A DNA stretch of 64,000 nt, taken from positions 59,934-123,933 of the forward strand of contig NZ_FQXS01000014.1 of assembly GCF_900130015.1 (NCBI RefSeq), given 5' to 3'. This document shows, in pieces, positions 7,973 through 16,772 of this stretch (position 1 is the stretch's first letter; the number at the start of each line of letters is the position of its first letter). Under the pieces are notes generated by a model, which did no database searches, had not been told where the DNA came from, and was given only the letters and a program-made list of their open reading frames with translations. The stretch comes from Desulfofustis glycolicus DSM 9705. Its GTDB lineage: Bacteria > Desulfobacterota > Desulfobulbia > Desulfobulbales > Desulfocapsaceae. The translations under genes were made by a program, and so were the position numbers.

Positions 7973-9808
7973 ATGTCCGCTATCGTTTCCTGCCGCTCGG
8001 TTTCCAAGTCTTTTGGCGCCCAGCTCCTGTTTTCCGAGCTGAATCTTGTTATCGCCGAGGGTGATCGGATCGGTTTGATCGGCCCCAACGGTTCCGGGAA
8101 GTCGACCCTGCTCAAGATCATCGCCGGCCGAGATGAACAGGATCATGGAGAGGTGATCCGCCGCCGGAATCTGGTGGTGAGTCACCTTGCCCAGGAAGAT
8201 GAACTGGACGGCGATCTGAACGGTGTGGACAATCTGCTGCAGGCACTGGCCGGTTTGCCGCTTGAACCGGCCGAACGGCAGAGCCGTGCCGAGGCTATGT
8301 TGAGCCGAGCGCAGCTGCCCGAACCGCAGTTGCCGGTGTCCCGGCTGTCGGGCGGTTGGCGAAAACGGGTGGCAATCTGCTGTGCGCTGGTGGTCGAGCC
8401 GGACCTGCTGATCATTGATGAGCCGACCAACCACCTTGATATCGCCGGTATTGTCTGGCTCGAGCAGGTGCTGGCTTCTCCGGGCGGATCGTCGTCGGGT
8501 CTTATCATGGTCAGTCATGACCGGCGCTTCCTGGAAACCAGTGTCAACCGGATCGTGGAGTTGTCCCGTAGTTACCCGTCCGGCACGTTCCAGGTGGACG
8601 GCAGCTATTCTCTTTTTCTCGAGAAACGCCAGGAGTTTCTGGACCAGCAAGCGCAGCAGGAAGAGCGGCTGGCCAACAAGGTCAGGCGGGAAAACGAGTG
8701 GTTGCGCCGCGGGCCGAAAGCCCGGGCGACGAAGGCCCGCTATCGGGTCGACGAGGCGTATCGGCTGCAGGATGAGTTGGCCCGGGTCAAAGCGTTGAAC
8801 CGGGCCGAGGGTCGGGTCGGGATCGATTTCAGCGAGACCGGACGAAAAACGAAAAAACTACTTGAAGCACGGGGACTGAACAAAAGCGTCGGTGGTACAC
8901 TCCTGTTCAGCGGGCTTGACCTCGTTCTCTCACCCGGTGTCCGGATCGGCCTGGTGGGGCCCAATGGCTGCGGCAAGTCGACCGTTATGCAGATCCTCTC
9001 CTCGGCAGCCAACGGGACATTTACCGCAGATGCCGGCGAGATCAATGTTGCCGATGGCGTGCAGGTGGCCACGTTTACCCAGGACCGCTCCGGAATCGAT
9101 CGGCAGGCGACCCTGCGCCGGGCTCTCGCTCCGGAAGGTGACGGTGTTATCTTCCGGGGACGGCCGGTTCATGTGGTCTCCTGGGCAAAACGCTTCCTCT
9201 TTCGCCCGGATCAGTTGGAAACTCCGGTCGAGCAACTGTCCGGCGGTGAGCAGGCACGCATCCTGATCGCTGAATTGATGCGGCAGCCGGCTGACATTCT
9301 GCTGCTTGATGAGCCGACCAATGATCTCGACATCGCTTCGCTTGATGTTCTCGAAGAAGGCCTGCTCGATTTTGACGGCGCCCTGCTGCTCGTTACCCAC
9401 GACCGCTACCTGCTCGATCGGGTCTGCGACAGTGTGCTCGGTTTTACCGGCGACGGAACCGTGCGCCGTTACGGGGACTATGAGCAATGGCTGCGTGATC
9501 TTGACGAATTAGGAAAGGAAGGCGGCAAGCCCGCACCGGCCGCGCCCGTAAAAAAGGAGCGGGGCGGTGGCAGTTCAAAAAAGGGAACGCGCCTTACCTA
9601 CCGGGAGCAGCAGGAATACGAACGGATCGAAGAGCAGATCATGGCGGCCGAGGAACGGCTCGAATACCTGGAGGGGCGGCTCGGTGACCCGGGTATCGGT
9701 GTCGATCCCGAAGCCCTGCACCAGTGCTGGGAAGATCACGCTGCGGCCCGGCAGGAAGTGGACGCACTGTACCGGCGCTGGGAAGAGCTGGAGCAGAAGC
9801 GGGCCTGA
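7973..9808 (+). CDS. uup: ABC-F family ATPase, Uup-like
   Basis: This 611-residue soluble protein carries two ABC ATPase domains in tandem and no membrane segment, the mark of ABC-F proteins. Walker A motifs read GPNGSGKST (37-45) and GPNGCGKST in the second domain. Signature motifs are LSGGWRKR and LSGGEQAR, and Walker B motifs end in DEPTN. A charged linker separates the domains, and the last 80 or so residues form a coiled coil, as in Uup. ABC-F proteins act on ribosomes, and Uup also affects branched DNA intermediates. It is a single-gene unit. Confidence 0.9.
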   Translation: MSAIVSCRSVSKSFGAQLLFSELNLVIAEGDRIGLIGPNGSGKSTLLKIIAGRDEQDHGEVIRRRNLVVSHLAQEDELDGDLNGVDNLLQALAGLPLEPAERQSRAEAMLSRAQLPEPQLPVSRLSGGWRKRVAICCALVVEPDLLIIDEPTNHLDIAGIVWLEQVLASPGGSSSGLIMVSHDRRFLETSVNRIVELSRSYPSGTFQVDGSYSLFLEKRQEFLDQQAQQEERLANKVRRENEWLRRGPKARATKARYRVDEAYRLQDELARVKALNRAEGRVGIDFSETGRKTKKLLEARGLNKSVGGTLLFSGLDLVLSPGVRIGLVGPNGCGKSTVMQILSSAANGTFTADAGEINVADGVQVATFTQDRSGIDRQATLRRALAPEGDGVIFRGRPVHVVSWAKRFLFRPDQLETPVEQLSGGEQARILIAELMRQPADILLLDEPTNDLDIASLDVLEEGLLDFDGALLLVTHDRYLLDRVCDSVLGFTGDGTVRRYGDYEQWLRDLDELGKEGGKPAPAAPVKKERGGGSSKKGTRLTYREQQEYERIEEQIMAAEERLEYLEGRLGDPGIGVDPEALHQCWEDHAAARQEVDALYRRWEELEQKRA

Positions 9809-9873
9809 GGGCGACCGATCGTACGGCGCTGCATGCCGTAAACCATGATCGGTCGCCGGCAGACCGGACCGAG

Positions 9874-10191
9874 CTATTCCGAGATCTCTGCCACCCATGA
9901 CAGAGCGGCGGCGACTTTGGGAAAGCCGATCGTCGAAATGAGCACCAGCAACGCGTGTTCGATTTCCTGCCGGGTGGCCCCGGCGGCCAGTGCCCGTTTG
10001 GTATGGGAGTGCACCGCACCGGTTGACTGGGAAGCAGCCGCAACCGCCAATTGAATCAACTCGGTGGTTTTTCGGTCCAGTGGGCCGGCTTGGCGAACGG
10101 TCGATCCGACCTGTTCGACGGCCGCCATCACTTCCGGAAAGGTCTTGATCAGATACTGGTAATGAGCGGTGGGCTGATTGGGAACGGCCAT
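9874..10191 (-). CDS. Carboxymuconolactone decarboxylase (CMD) family protein without redox cysteines
   Basis: The protein has 105 residues from the ATG at 10191, chosen because GGAGG lies seven bases upstream; the ATG at 10197 is too close to it. It shows the CMD/AhpD helical core with the H-x-x-x-A-L-A-A-G-A segment (SHTKRALAAGAT). The C-x-x-C expected just before that histidine in AhpD-type peroxidase partners reads STGAV, so no disulfide chemistry is possible there. It may be a decarboxylase-type or purely structural member. It stands alone, convergent with the ABC-F gene. Confidence 0.8.
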   Translation of the reverse strand: MAVPNQPTAHYQYLIKTFPEVMAAVEQVGSTVRQAGPLDRKTTELIQLAVAAASQSTGAVHSHTKRALAAGATRQEIEHALLVLISTIGFPKVAAALSWVAEISE

Positions 10192-10449
10192 AACCATACC
10201 TCCAGGGTTGAGGTGAAACGTTTATGTCAGCTGGCGAATGATTTCGGTGGTGGCCATCACTTCTGCCGACCGTTGCGAAACACTGCTTGCCCAAGGTACC
10301 GGTTCGGGATGCTCTCCGCTGTGGCGACCGGTTTCTTGTTGTCGGCGTATGAATCTCGCTGGCTTAAAATTAAGCGGCGGAATCTGTTTGTCAACGTGGC
10401 TTTGTCTGGCTGAATAACGTGCCCGTCAATGACAGAGACAGCCCCTTTT

Positions 10450-11868
10450 TCAGCGTTGCTCCCGTGTGTCGAGGCTAATGTTCATCAGCGTTTTGACGAT
10501 GATATTTTCCATCTGTTCGGAGACGTCATCCCCTGACGGCGGGACGGTGCGACGAGCCGAACGGAAGAATGCGTGACAGGTTCGCAGTTCGGCAGCACTC
10601 CAGGTGTCGGTGAAGGTGTCGGGGGAGGTGTGCTGCTGTTTGCCGGGTTGTTCCGAGTAATCGCGGCGGCCATGGGCCCAGTTGATGATGTGACTGAAGA
10701 ACAGCAATTCCCGGTTGATCAGCACGAACATCAAGGAAATGTCCTTTGCCGGGCCGACGTGCAGTTCGGCCCCGGCCAGCCGCAGGCCAAGCAGTGAGGC
10801 GCCGGTCTTCAGCCGTTTGCGGCCGCTCAGCGCACCGAACACACCGGCGGCACTGCCGAGCGCGGTGAATAGCCCGAGACCGTGACCCAACGCCGCGACA
10901 TCCACACCTGCCCCGACGGCGGCGCCGCTGAACAGGCCAAGCAGGATCAGTTGCTGGCGAGTCAGACCGAGCAGCTGCCAGGCGCGTTCGCTGAGCAGGT
11001 CCTCGTGCAGGATGGAGTGAGGCGGCAGTTCACAATTGAAGATATTGTGTTTGAACAGCGTGCGGATCTGTTGCTGGGCCTTTTTTTCGGCCTGCGCAAC
11101 CGCGCCGCCGTATCTTTCCAGCAGGCGAGTGCGCAGCATCTCTTCATCGTCTTGCGGCCGACACTGATGAGTCAACTGCAGCGACAGGATCTCGGTGAGC
11201 AGGGAGCAGATGATCTCGGCACTGCGTCGGCAGCGCTGCTGCCAATCCTGTTGGAAGGTCCGGACCACTTCGGCCAGTACCGGCTGCCAGTCTTGATCGA
11301 TGGCTTGCAGTGCGGTCAGCAGGTCGATCCGTTCTGCATAGGTGGCGCGATGGGCGTTGAACAGCCGCCAGGAGTTGAAATGCTGCCCCAACTCATCCTT
11401 CCAGGCCTGGAGAAACCCCTGTTCATTTCGCTTGCAGTTGATGACCGCCATGCGCGGCCGTCCGATCAAGCGCAGCAGTTCCATTTCGGCCTTGTCGATT
11501 TGCCTCAGCGGCCGCGAACCGTCGACCACGTAAATGACGCCGGCCCCGCGCACGAGGGGTTGCAGCAGCTCGTGATCCTCGCGAAATTCGAGCTGGCTGG
11601 CGGTCAGCTCGACCAGGTGGCGCAGTCCGGCCGGGCCGGTTTCACCGCTGCGTCGCAGTTCGGCCAGCAGCCGGGCCGGGTTCTGGAAGCCGGGGGTGTC
11701 GGTAAAGCGCATGATCTCGCGATTGTCGATGACAATTGGGAAGGTGCGGCAGCGCCTCGTTTCGCCGGGGAAGGGGCTGATCCGGACGGTGTCGTCCTCG
11801 GCCAGTGTCGAGAGGACGGAGGATTTCCCTTCGTTGGGGTGTCCGATAATGGCGATTTCCGGAATCAT
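10450..11868 (-). CDS. GTPase with C-terminal DUF3482 domain
   Basis: The ATG at 11868 is chosen because it overlaps the upstream stop (ATGA) and begins directly with the G-domain strand (MIPEIAIIGHPNEGKSS). The 472-residue protein has a TrmE/Era-like GTPase domain at about 1-170: G1 GHPNEGKSS, G3 FTDTPG, and a divergent G4, NCKR in place of NKxD. The C-terminal DUF3482 region has a glycine/alanine-rich hydrophobic hairpin (LFSGAAVGAGVDVAALGHG) typical of membrane-associated GTPases. The family is found paired with DUF2868 membrane proteins, as here. The biological role is not known to me. Confidence 0.85.
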   Translation of the reverse strand: MIPEIAIIGHPNEGKSSVLSTLAEDDTVRISPFPGETRRCRTFPIVIDNREIMRFTDTPGFQNPARLLAELRRSGETGPAGLRHLVELTASQLEFREDHELLQPLVRGAGVIYVVDGSRPLRQIDKAEMELLRLIGRPRMAVINCKRNEQGFLQAWKDELGQHFNSWRLFNAHRATYAERIDLLTALQAIDQDWQPVLAEVVRTFQQDWQQRCRRSAEIICSLLTEILSLQLTHQCRPQDDEEMLRTRLLERYGGAVAQAEKKAQQQIRTLFKHNIFNCELPPHSILHEDLLSERAWQLLGLTRQQLILLGLFSGAAVGAGVDVAALGHGLGLFTALGSAAGVFGALSGRKRLKTGASLLGLRLAGAELHVGPAKDISLMFVLINRELLFFSHIINWAHGRRDYSEQPGKQQHTSPDTFTDTWSAAELRTCHAFFRSARRTVPPSGDDVSEQMENIIVKTLMNISLDTREQR

Positions 11869-13454
11869 GGGCTGTCCTGGCCTGCTCTGCGGTTGCCGGC
11901 GCCGAGTTCGAAGACGCTCAGGAAGGGGTCGCCGAGTTCCTGCAGTTTGTGCTGCCAGAGCAGGCGGTCCTGGGGCAGCGGGGTGGCAAAGGTGTCCGTC
12001 TCGGTCGGGCTGCCGACCAGGCCGACAAAGATCGGAGTTGTCGTGCCGATGGCTGCGCGGATCTGCCGCAGGGTGTGCAGCCATTCGTTAATCGGCGGCA
12101 GCCAGGCTTCGGTGATCAGCAGCAGGCCGGTCTGTTGGCTTCGGCACGCTTCGGCTATGCGCTGCAGTTGATCGGCCGGGAGCGGTTCGTCGGACCTGAG
12201 GATTTCGCGGTCTCCGACCGGCAGACCATGCCGGCTGAGGAGATGATCGAGGGGTACGGTGAAGCGTTTGTCGGCAAGGTCGTCGGGAACGACGGTCAGC
12301 AGCGGTCGGTCGCTCGGAGTGTAGCGATCCGGTGTTGACGCGGGCTGTCGGTCGCCGTCGGCAGAATATGCAGACAGTTGATCGGGGGCGTCGGCGGCGA
12401 CGGAATCGAGCAGCGGGGTGCGCATCCGCTGAACGATGCGCAGCAGATCGGGACGGTGCAGGTTCAGACGACGCAGAGAACGATGGCGCATTATGGCGCC
12501 AAACGGTACCAGGAGCAGGCGCAGGAGCAGGCCGTAGGTCAACAGCGCGAGTACCAGAAACGGCCACCAGGAAACGAGATCCTGGGTGGCCAGGTGATAG
12601 ACGCCGTCTTTCAGGATGATCCGGCTCCCCTCGATTTCCGCAAGAGAGGGATAGGCGAACCGCTCGGGCACCAGCCAGGACCACGGAGCGGCAAGCAGGT
12701 TTACGATGCGATGGATCAGCGGTGTGGACAGCTGGATGGTTGACTGCCAGCCGAAGGCCTGATCGGTGGTGCTTATTTTCAAAAGCGTTGCCGCCAGCAG
12801 CCCGGTGTTGAGAAAGGCCATGAACTTCTGGGCCATCAGGAAAAGCGGCCAATAGAGCAGAGAGCTGTAGGCCGTGGTGATGCGCCGTAGCAAGCCGGAA
12901 AGACGTTTGGCCCCGGCGCCATGCCGACCGCTCAGAAACGGCAGCAGACCGATGAAGAGACGGACGAGCAGTGACGGCCAGAGCCTGATGCCGGTGAGGC
13001 GTAGGACGGTTGCGCCGAGCAGCAGCACGAGCATGATCAGCTGCGGGACGATGAACAGGAGGAGAAAATGGAAGACATTGACCGGATTGGTGCCGGAGTA
13101 ATTGAAAAAGCTCAGTCCGGCTGCCCCGCCCAGGACCAGACCGAGGCCATAGAGCAGCAGGGTCAGCAGCCGCAACGAGGTGGCGACCTGGCTGCCGGGG
13201 CTTTTCATGCCGGAAGCGTCGAACAGCGCCCGCCTGCGGGCTGTGAGCCAGTGGTGGAGCAGCCGTCGCGGATTGTCTTCCCGGTCGTTGCAGCATTCCA
13301 GAAAAATGGCCCGATCCCGTCGGTGCAGCTGTTCGTGTGATTCGTTGCTGTCGCGATCGAGGCAATATTCGAGATCGATTATGTCGCGTTGTGTCCAGTC
13401 GGTATCCATCGGTCTCCGGAAGGGGGGCGCAGCCGGTTCGTCATGGGGCATCAT
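11865..13454 (-). CDS. DUF2868 membrane protein
   Basis: The 529-residue protein has a charged cytoplasmic N-terminus (about 1-90), several hydrophobic helices (pairs near 95-165 and 195-230, and another near 300-320) and a C-terminal soluble part (about 370-500) with alternating strands and helices, perhaps a second nucleotide-binding-like fold. It matches what I know of DUF2868, which occurs next to a DUF3482 GTPase. The stop overlaps the GTPase start by four bases, so the products are made together and probably form a membrane complex. It was annotated to the ATG at 13454; the ATG at 13451 is equally possible. Confidence 0.82.
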   Translation of the reverse strand: MMPHDEPAAPPFRRPMDTDWTQRDIIDLEYCLDRDSNESHEQLHRRDRAIFLECCNDREDNPRRLLHHWLTARRRALFDASGMKSPGSQVATSLRLLTLLLYGLGLVLGGAAGLSFFNYSGTNPVNVFHFLLLFIVPQLIMLVLLLGATVLRLTGIRLWPSLLVRLFIGLLPFLSGRHGAGAKRLSGLLRRITTAYSSLLYWPLFLMAQKFMAFLNTGLLAATLLKISTTDQAFGWQSTIQLSTPLIHRIVNLLAAPWSWLVPERFAYPSLAEIEGSRIILKDGVYHLATQDLVSWWPFLVLALLTYGLLLRLLLVPFGAIMRHRSLRRLNLHRPDLLRIVQRMRTPLLDSVAADAPDQLSAYSADGDRQPASTPDRYTPSDRPLLTVVPDDLADKRFTVPLDHLLSRHGLPVGDREILRSDEPLPADQLQRIAEACRSQQTGLLLITEAWLPPINEWLHTLRQIRAAIGTTTPIFVGLVGSPTETDTFATPLPQDRLLWQHKLQELGDPFLSVFELGAGNRRAGQDSP

Positions 13455-13601
13455 CGTGATGATAGTAGAAAACCATGTCGATACGCAATGTTTGAAACGA
13501 TAATTGTCATGAGGAAGATAAAGGTTCGGGCAGTTATTGAAGAATAATTATCATTTATGTTACTATGGTCGGACGCACCGTAAAGACCGGGAGGATAGCA
13601 T

Positions 13602-14519
13602 ATGGAAAGGCGGACATTTCTCAGGCAGCTGCTCCTTTATTCGTTGGGGCTGTCATTGTCTGCCCCCCGTTTTGGGGTGGCTGCGACCGGGGCTGAAACG
13701 ACTGGGGCAGCAGAGCTGTCCCTGGTCTCAGGTGCCGACTATTCGGCCGTCGTTCGCCGGGCCCTGCAGCTGCTCGGCGGCATGGAACGCTTTGTTCGAC
13801 CGGGCGCCAGCGTTGTCGTCAAGCCCAATATCGCCTGGGACCGGACTCCGGAATATGGGGCGACCACTCATCCGCTGGTGGTGAAAACGCTGGTCGAACT
13901 GGCGCTTCAAGCCGGGGCCGGTGAAGTGCGGATCTTCGATCATACCTGTAATGAGAAGAGGCGCTGCTACGTCAACAGCGGCATCGCCGACATCGTTGGT
14001 GCGATGGCTGAGCGGCGGGTCAAGCTGGACTACATCGACAGTCGCAAGTTCGTCGAGGTGAAGATCACCGGCGGCCGGTCGCTGGACAGTTGGGAGATCT
14101 ATCGGGATGCCTTGACCGCCGATTGCTACATCAACGTGCCGGTGGCCAAACATCACGGACTGAGCGGGTTGACGCTCGGCTTGAAAAACGTGATGGGTGT
14201 GGTCGGCGGTAACCGGGGCCGGCTGCATCACGGACTGGCGCAGAAACTTGCCGATCTGGCCACCGTCGTCAGACCGACCCTGACGGTGATCGATGCCACC
14301 CGGTTGCTGCTGAGAAACGGACCGCAGGGTGGCCGGCTCGAGGATGTTCGGCAGGTCGACACGGTCATCGCCTCGGCCGATCCGGTGGCGGCAGATGCGG
14401 TGGCCACCACGCTGTTCGGTCTCGAACCGGAGCGGATCGAAACGACGGTGGCCGCGTTCCAGATGGGTCTAGGCCAGATGGACCCAAGCCGGATTCATAT
14501 CAGCGAGCAGCGGTTGTGA
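13602..14519 (+). CDS. DUF362 protein with Tat signal
   Basis: The 305-residue protein starts with a twin-arginine signal (ERRTFLRQLLL) followed by a hydrophobic stretch, so it should be exported folded, probably with a cofactor. The body is a DUF362 domain (about 40-290), with VKPNIAW, the conserved HTCNEKRRC loop and NVPVAKHHGLSGLTLGLKNVMG. DUF362 proteins are linked to iron-sulfur and ferredoxin chemistry, but their reaction is uncertain. GGGAGGA precedes the ATG. The stop overlaps the start of the polyferredoxin gene (GTGA), so the two form one unit. Confidence 0.88.
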   Translation: MERRTFLRQLLLYSLGLSLSAPRFGVAATGAETTGAAELSLVSGADYSAVVRRALQLLGGMERFVRPGASVVVKPNIAWDRTPEYGATTHPLVVKTLVELALQAGAGEVRIFDHTCNEKRRCYVNSGIADIVGAMAERRVKLDYIDSRKFVEVKITGGRSLDSWEIYRDALTADCYINVPVAKHHGLSGLTLGLKNVMGVVGGNRGRLHHGLAQKLADLATVVRPTLTVIDATRLLLRNGPQGGRLEDVRQVDTVIASADPVAADAVATTLFGLEPERIETTVAAFQMGLGQMDPSRIHISEQRL

Positions 14520-16129
14520 GGCCTGGCGATCCGGCGGCGCAGAAACCTCTGTACCGGCGGCTGCGTCTGGTGCGCATGGCCAGTCAGCTCGGGTTTCTAC
14601 TGCTCTTTCTGTTTCTCTTCGTCAATACCGATTACAGCGGCTCGGATACCATCCAGTACGCCGTCAACCTGTTGTTTCGCATCGACCCGCTGTTGGCGAT
14701 CACGGCGATGCTGGCCGTTCGGGCAGTGATCGCGCTGATGTTGCCGGCCCTGCTGCTTGTTGGCCTGAGTCTGCTGCTCGGGCGGTTTTTTTGCGGCTGG
14801 GTCTGTCCGCTCGGCAGTCTGGTGGACGGCGTGCAGCCGGCAATGAAGCAGGGGCGGCGACGGCAGACCACGCTGTTTCCGCAGTTGGCCGCCACGCTGC
14901 TGATCTTTGTGCTCGTCTCGGCGCTGCTCGGGCTGCCGCTGGCCGGCTATGTCGATCCGTTTTCAATTCTCGTGCGCGGTCTCGCCCAGGCGGTTTATCC
15001 GGCCAGCCACAACCTGGCCGAGTCTTTTTTCACCATGACCTACCTGCATGCACCGGCATGGGTCAACCAGATTACCGAACCGGTTTACGGTTTTTTGAAA
15101 GAGACGGTGCTGCCCTTCGAACGGAAGTATTTCTCTCTGTCACTGCTCAGCCTGGCCATTTTGGCGGCGGTGTTTCTTGCCGAAGCGGTGCAGCGCCGCT
15201 TTTTCTGCCGCAATATCTGCCCGCTCGGCGCTCTGCTCGGCTGGTTTGCCCGGCTCGGGCCGACCGGTCTGCGAGGCGGCGACGACGATTGCGGGGCTTG
15301 CCGGCTGTGCAGCCGGATCTGCCGCATGGGGGCAATCGATGAGCGGCGGCGGATCGATCCGCAACGCTGCAGCCTTTGCATCGACTGTCTGGTCCGCTGT
15401 CCGCGGCAGGTCATCTCTTTTCGATCGTTCCTGCCGGGTAGTCGCGGTGTCGGGGTATCGCTGTCGCGGCGGCGCCTGGTCGGTACAATTGCCCTTGGCT
15501 GTGTGATCCCGCCGATACTCGGGGTGCGCAGGCTCACGGCGGCACCGAACCCGCTGCTGATCCGGCCGCCCGGCGCCCTGACCGAGGCCGAGTTTCTGCA
15601 GCGTTGCGTCCGTTGCGCCGAGTGTATCCAGGTCTGCATCGGCAACGGATTGCAACCGGTCCTGCTGGAGGCTGGTATTGAGGGGATATTCTCGCCGCAC
15701 CTGGTAGCCCGGACCGGTTATTGCGAATTCAACTGCACTCTTTGCGGGCAGATCTGTCCGACCGGGGCCATCAAGGAATTGACCCGGGCTGAAAAGCATC
15801 GCACCAAGATCGGCAACGCCTGGTTCGACAAGGATCGTTGTCTTCCGTACGCCAAGGGGATACCCTGTATCGTCTGTGAAGAGCATTGCCCGACACCGGA
15901 CAAGGCCATCAAGTTCCGAACGGTGGTGATGGTCGATGACCTGACAGGCCAACAGCAGGAGATCCGGCGCCCCTTTATCGTCGATGAATTGTGTATCGGC
16001 TGCGGAATTTGCGAGACCAAATGCCCGCTGCCCGGACGGGCGGCCGTTTTTGTTACCAGTGACGGTGAGATGCGAAATCCGGATAATCTTCTGCCTGAGA
16101 AAGGCGAGACCGATCAGTGGGGGTATTGA
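14516..16129 (+). CDS. Polyferredoxin: NapH-like membrane part fused to a NapG/MauM-like part
   Basis: The 537-residue protein starts at a GTG overlapping the DUF362 stop. The first 220 residues carry about five membrane helices with the NapH-type CGWVCPLG and CRNICPLG motifs. Two [4Fe-4S] motifs follow (CGACRLCSRIC, CSLCIDCLVRC). Then, at about 316-345, LSRRRLVGTIALG and a hydrophobic run look like a second, internal twin-arginine segment. The C-terminal 200 residues hold more clusters (CVRCAECIQVC, CTLCGQIC, CIVCEEHC, CIGCGICETKC) as in NapG/MauM. It likely moves electrons between the quinone pool and the DUF362 partner, with the C-terminal part outside. Confidence 0.85.
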   Translation: MRPGDPAAQKPLYRRLRLVRMASQLGFLLLFLFLFVNTDYSGSDTIQYAVNLLFRIDPLLAITAMLAVRAVIALMLPALLLVGLSLLLGRFFCGWVCPLGSLVDGVQPAMKQGRRRQTTLFPQLAATLLIFVLVSALLGLPLAGYVDPFSILVRGLAQAVYPASHNLAESFFTMTYLHAPAWVNQITEPVYGFLKETVLPFERKYFSLSLLSLAILAAVFLAEAVQRRFFCRNICPLGALLGWFARLGPTGLRGGDDDCGACRLCSRICRMGAIDERRRIDPQRCSLCIDCLVRCPRQVISFRSFLPGSRGVGVSLSRRRLVGTIALGCVIPPILGVRRLTAAPNPLLIRPPGALTEAEFLQRCVRCAECIQVCIGNGLQPVLLEAGIEGIFSPHLVARTGYCEFNCTLCGQICPTGAIKELTRAEKHRTKIGNAWFDKDRCLPYAKGIPCIVCEEHCPTPDKAIKFRTVVMVDDLTGQQQEIRRPFIVDELCIGCGICETKCPLPGRAAVFVTSDGEMRNPDNLLPEKGETDQWGY

Positions 16130-16141
16130 GCTTGAACCTTG

Positions 16142-16615
16142 TCAATCTTCGGGTATCGGCAGCAGATCGTCATCCTCACCCGTCCCGTTGAGAACCTCGA
16201 CAAGGCCGGCCAAGCCGCTGTGCAGCGTGGCGAGATGTTTATCGGAAAGCCGCTGCAAGGCCCTGCTCAACTCGCCCTGAGCCGGCTGCGGGGCCTGGCT
16301 GAGAAGTGATTCACCCTGTTTGGTCAGGGAAAGGTGGACGCTCCGCTGATCCCTGCCGCTGCGGTCGCGATTGATCAGCCCTTGTTGCTCGAGTTTATCG
16401 AGCATGTTGCTGCAGGTGGACGGGTGAATGGTCAAGGCCGCTGCCAGCTCCGAGACCTTGATTCCCGGATTGGCGTTGATTTCGTAGAGCATCCAAAGTT
16501 TTGCGCCGCTCAGGCCGCAGGTCGTTTCGACATGCTTGGCGTGGGCCTGGATGGACCTGAACAAGATACGCAGATCCCTGGTAATCTCGTGTATGTGTGT
16601 TGTCCTGGTGCTCAT
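16142..16615 (-). CDS. MarR-family transcriptional regulator
   Basis: The 157-residue protein starts at the ATG at 16615 (MSTRTTHIHEIT), which has GGGAGA eight bases before it. The frame runs further upstream, but that extension is Arg/Pro-rich and rejected. The winged helix covers about 40-110, with the recognition helix in IHPSTCSNMLDKLEQQGLI and the wing basic residues NRDRSGRDQRSVHLSL. It lies just downstream of proVWX on the same strand, separated by a hairpin. MarR-type regulators control betaine uptake in some bacteria, so control of proVWX is a fair guess, though nothing in the sequence proves it. Confidence 0.88.
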   Translation of the reverse strand: MSTRTTHIHEITRDLRILFRSIQAHAKHVETTCGLSGAKLWMLYEINANPGIKVSELAAALTIHPSTCSNMLDKLEQQGLINRDRSGRDQRSVHLSLTKQGESLLSQAPQPAQGELSRALQRLSDKHLATLHSGLAGLVEVLNGTGEDDDLLPIPED

Positions 16616-16725
16616 GAATTCTCCCGGAAGAAGGTCTGCCGTCACGCTATTTAAACGTTTGTGCAGTTCTCTTCCAGTCTTTTTATTGCGGACTTGTTCG
16701 GCCGGGGAGCGGGGGTGCTGCAGAA

Positions 16726-16755
16726 CGGCCCGGAGCGATGGTTCGCTCCGGGCCG
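16726..16755 (-). terminator. Hairpin after proX
   Basis: A perfect 13-bp GC-rich stem (16726-16738 with 16743-16755) and a 4-base loop lie 17 bases past the proX stop. No T-run follows, so it may stabilise the mRNA end or work with Rho rather than act as a classical terminator. Confidence 0.6.
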
Positions 16756-16772
16756 CAGGGATGGATCCTGTG

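Noticed and set aside
7790..8650. N-terminal extension of the M23 peptidase frame
   Set aside because: It lies antisense to the ABC-F gene. A ribosome site, membrane helix and family length support the ATG at 7789.
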